64,000 nt of DNA, taken from assembly GCA_031963465.1 (NCBI GenBank), contig JASSUG010000002.1:186001-250000 (forward strand), written 5' to 3'. Shown in pieces: positions 61,711 through 64,000 of the stretch. Numbering within the stretch: the stretch's first letter is position 1; every line of letters begins with the position of its first letter. The translations under genes were made by a program, and so were the position numbers. This DNA comes from Mycoavidus cysteinexigens_B (GTDB lineage: Bacteria > Pseudomonadota > Gammaproteobacteria > Burkholderiales > Burkholderiaceae). The notes under the pieces are model-generated. The model searched no databases and was not told where the DNA came from. It was given only the letters and a program-made list of their open reading frames with translations.

Positions 61711-64000
61711 CTATTCGCTAATTTGAGTTTGCTTTGCGTCTCGCTGCCTGAGTAGGGCTGCATTTTGAGGACTTAAATTGCGGGCATTTTCGATCAATGC
61801 GCCTGTCGCGGTCAGCATCGTCGTGTCTTGCCCTGAAATCCGATCTAATACAATTTTGCTAATTTGGCCTGCATTAGAAAAAACCTGCCAAAAACAAAGA
61901 GTGGAGCCCTCTCCCTTTGTGCACAGTATCGCTGTGTCGTCGTCCAGCACAGGCTGCCACGTAACAGCCTGAATAGGGCCAGTAAAGCTTTGCAGAACTG
62001 CGTGACAATCGTCTGTTAGAACAGACCATAGCCTTACTGTTCCACCATAATCTCCAGACGCTAACCATTTTCCATTGCTCGCAAACGCGATGCTCGTTAT
62101 CTCATTCTCATGCCCGATATACGTATGCGCAAGAGATCGATCGCCCGAAACATTCCATAGCCGTACCACCCCATTAGAGCTTCCGGACGCTAACCACTGA
62201 CTATCACTTGAAAACACGACAGGACTTTCATCCTCACTATCATGACCGGTATACGTGTGCGCAAGAGACCGATCGCCTGGAATATTCCATAGCTTTACCA
62301 CTCCATTCGAGATTTTAGAAGCTAACCACTGATTATCGTTTGAAAATGCGAGATTACTAACCTCACTCTCATGCTCGTAGCTGTGCGCCAGAGATTGATC
62401 GCCTGAGACATGCCACAGTTTCACGGTATTTTCATCGTCATACGCTAACCACTGCCCGTCGCTTGAGATTGCGACACTACATATCCAACCCCCATTATCT
62501 CTATCAAATTCACAATATGGATATCGATTGTCCGAAACATTCCATAGCCTCACGCCCCCATTAGGAGTTGCCGCTGCTAGCCACTGCCCGTCAGCAGAAA
62601 CCGTAATACTATTTACGCCCTCTTCAAAGTAGTCATTAGATTGCCACCCATAGTAATTCTTGTAATTCTTATCCGTTAAATCGTCCGTGACATGTGATAG
62701 CCTTACCGCGTCCCCATCTTCATATACTAACCACTGCCCATCGTTCGAAAATGCGGCACTAGTCATCAGGCGCGTATCTCTTTGGTACTTGCTCGTAGAT
62801 CGGTGGTCGTCTGAGACAAACCACTGTTTCACCGTTTTATCATTACTTCCAGAAGCTAACCACTGATCATTGCTTGAAAACGAGACATTATTCACCTCAT
62901 CTTTATGTCCAATATACCTGTGCGCAAGAGATCGATTACCCGAGGCATGCCATAGATTTACACTATTATCCTTAGCGCCAGACGACGCTAACCATTGCCC
63001 ATCGCCTGAAAACGCGACACTCTTAACCCCACCCCATCCACAACGTCTATCGCTGTAAGTATGCACAAGAGATCGATCGCCTGAAACATTCCAAAGCTTC
63101 ACTGTCCCTTTAGAGCTTCCAGCGGCTAACCACTGCCCATCGCTCGAAAACGCAACACTATTAAAATACTCCCCTTGCTCGACGCTATAAGTATGCGCAA
63201 GGGAGCGATCACCCGAGACAAACCATAACTTCACCGTCTCACCATAACATTCAACAGACGCTAACCATTGCCCATCGCTTGAAAATGCGACACTCTTCAC
63301 CGTGCTCCTATGTCCATCATAGGTGTGCACAAGAGAATAATTACGTGAGACACGCCACAGTCCCACTTTAACGCCATAACTCCCTGCTAACCACCGTCCA
63401 TCGCTAGAAAATGCGACGCTACGCACGCTGCCCCCATCGACATAAGTATGTGCAAGAGATAAATTGCTTGAGACATGCCACAGCTTCATACCGTCTTCAC
63501 TTCCAGAGGCTAACCATTGCCCATCCCTCGAAAACGCGATACTCAGCACCTTCTTTTCATGCCCAACATAGGCATGTAACTGACTTAAATTTTCGGTCTC
63601 ATAGAGCTGAATTTGATTGTCCTCCGCGACAGCAAGCCAGCGCCCATCCGGTGAATAACAACAAGCAGAAATACCCTTGTTCATTTTTAAACTGGGTTTT
63701 TCACCGAATTGCGCGCGAGCCAAATCTGCTCCATCCAGATTCACTCCTCGTAACCAAGCACAAGTCCAATCCACCCCGCTTAAATCTGCATTTTGAAATT
63801 TCGTAAGCCCAAACATCCCATAACTTAAATCTGCGCCAGGCACGCGTATACCGCTGAAATCTTTGTCACTTAATTGCACGCCAGTTTTAACTAATAACGT
63901 TAACGCATTTGCCGCTACCGTTTGCACTTCTTCTACCTTGGAGCGTTCCACCCAACTCAATAGCTTTTGCTTTAACTCCGGCACTCGTTGAATTTTTTCC
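61711..64000 (-). CDS. Pentapeptide / 14-blade WD40 protein, 5' end outside the window
   Basis: At least 762 residues visible. The frame is open to the window edge (EKIQRVPELKQKLLSWVERS), which matches the linker of the other two family proteins, so the GTG at 63984 is internal and any N-terminal domain lies beyond the window. Pentapeptide repeats (GIRVPGADLSYG; GADLARAQFG) are followed by 14 WD40 blades that I can count. These are diverged, variable in length, and use DGQWLASGS wording rather than the near-identical units of its paralogues. The tail contains NLSPQNAALLRQRDA. It converges on the F-box-like gene across the decayed mobile element. Confidence 0.9.
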   Translation of the reverse strand, partial: EKIQRVPELKQKLLSWVERSKVEEVQTVAANALTLLVKTGVQLSDKDFSGIRVPGADLSYGMFGLTKFQNADLSGVDWTCAWLRGVNLDGADLARAQFGEKPSLKMNKGISACCYSPDGRWLAVAEDNQIQLYETENLSQLHAYVGHEKKVLSIAFSRDGQWLASGSEDGMKLWHVSSNLSLAHTYVDGGSVRSVAFSSDGRWLAGSYGVKVGLWRVSRNYSLVHTYDGHRSTVKSVAFSSDGQWLASVECYGETVKLWFVSGDRSLAHTYSVEQGEYFNSVAFSSDGQWLAAGSSKGTVKLWNVSGDRSLVHTYSDRRCGWGGVKSVAFSGDGQWLASSGAKDNSVNLWHASGNRSLAHRYIGHKDEVNNVSFSSNDQWLASGSNDKTVKQWFVSDDHRSTSKYQRDTRLMTSAAFSNDGQWLVYEDGDAVRLSHVTDDLTDKNYKNYYGWQSNDYFEEGVNSITVSADGQWLAAATPNGGVRLWNVSDNRYPYCEFDRDNGGWICSVAISSDGQWLAYDDENTVKLWHVSGDQSLAHSYEHESEVSNLAFSNDNQWLASKISNGVVKLWNIPGDRSLAHTYTGHDSEDESPVVFSSDSQWLASGSSNGVVRLWNVSGDRSLAHTYIGHENEITSIAFASNGKWLASGDYGGTVRLWSVLTDDCHAVLQSFTGPIQAVTWQPVLDDDTAILCTKGEGSTLCFWQVFSNAGQISKIVLDRISGQDTTMLTATGALIENARNLSPQNAALLRQRDAKQTQISE

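Noticed and set aside
61594..61721. Plus-strand coding end (VRHYNAAFSEVLGLKAFYRQ) before the partial WD40 gene
   Set aside because: The frame lacks a convincing start, overlaps the WD40 stop, and I recognise no family; kept only as part of a spacer.

Overview
The window comes from a beta-proteobacterial chromosome of the Burkholderiaceae type. Gene order and protein sequence match that group: der-bamB-yfgM-hisS-ispG-rodZ-pilW-rlmN-ndk; pth-rplY-prs-tRNA-Gln-ispE-lolB; hfq-hflK-hflC-purA; ubiE next to a Tim44-like protein; a Burkholderia-type porin. Several features point to a reduced, host-associated genome: loss scars in normally conserved clusters (remnants of kup, hisZ and tex, a shortened pilW, no hflX), dead insertion-sequence pieces, and very large WD40-repeat proteins. 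Together they suggest an endosymbiont such as the fungus-associated Mycoavidus/Glomeribacter group. That placement is inference from content; no rRNA gene is present to settle it.

Layout. 1-14.8 kb: 3' end of glnD, ligA, a NarL/RcsB-like response regulator, Tim44-like protein, ubiE, HIT protein, a giant FAD/Fe-S oxidoreductase, an AT-rich lipoprotein gene, queF, a DinG/YoaA-type helicase and a small secreted coiled-coil protein. 15.1-20.6 kb: a 1841-residue TPR-NACHT-pentapeptide-WD40 (STAND) protein. 20.8-25.9 kb: an IS4-type transposase remnant, tex, a 2-keto acid decarboxylase, then a scar in which a decayed copy of the tex 3' end abuts a decayed kup start. 25.9-44 kb: purA, a probable hisZ remnant, hflC, hflK, hfq and the long der-to-ndk minus-strand cluster, then a BI-1 family membrane protein, a porin, pth, rplY and prs. 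44-57.8 kb: tRNA-Gln(UUG), ispE, lolB, a TPR protein, mutM, mutY, a SAM-fold protein, a family-6 type DNA glycosylase, ubiC, htpG, an EamA transporter and a polyamine-type ABC transporter. 57.8-64 kb: an accessory island with a perfect-inverted-repeat miniature element, two convergent pentapeptide-WD40 genes (the second runs off the window) and, between them, a decayed element with long inverted repeats and a tyrosine-recombinase start.

The core genes cover DNA repair (ligA, mutM, mutY, glycosylase, helicase), outer-membrane assembly (bamB, lolB, porin), ubiquinone synthesis (ubiE, ubiC), isoprenoids (ispE, ispG), nucleotides (purA, prs, ndk), queuosine (queF), translation (hisS, pth, rplY, rlmN, der) and proteostasis (hflKC, htpG, hfq).

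The most notable system is the family of three large proteins sharing a helical linker, a pentapeptide patch, exactly 14 WD40 blades (two seven-bladed propellers by inference) and a conserved C-terminal tail. One carries a NACHT NTPase; another has an F-box-like N terminus. In two of them the blades are almost identical 42-residue (126-bp) units that differ mainly at predicted top-face positions. This resembles the recombining, rapidly evolving WD40 arrays of fungal HET-E/HNWD NLR proteins.
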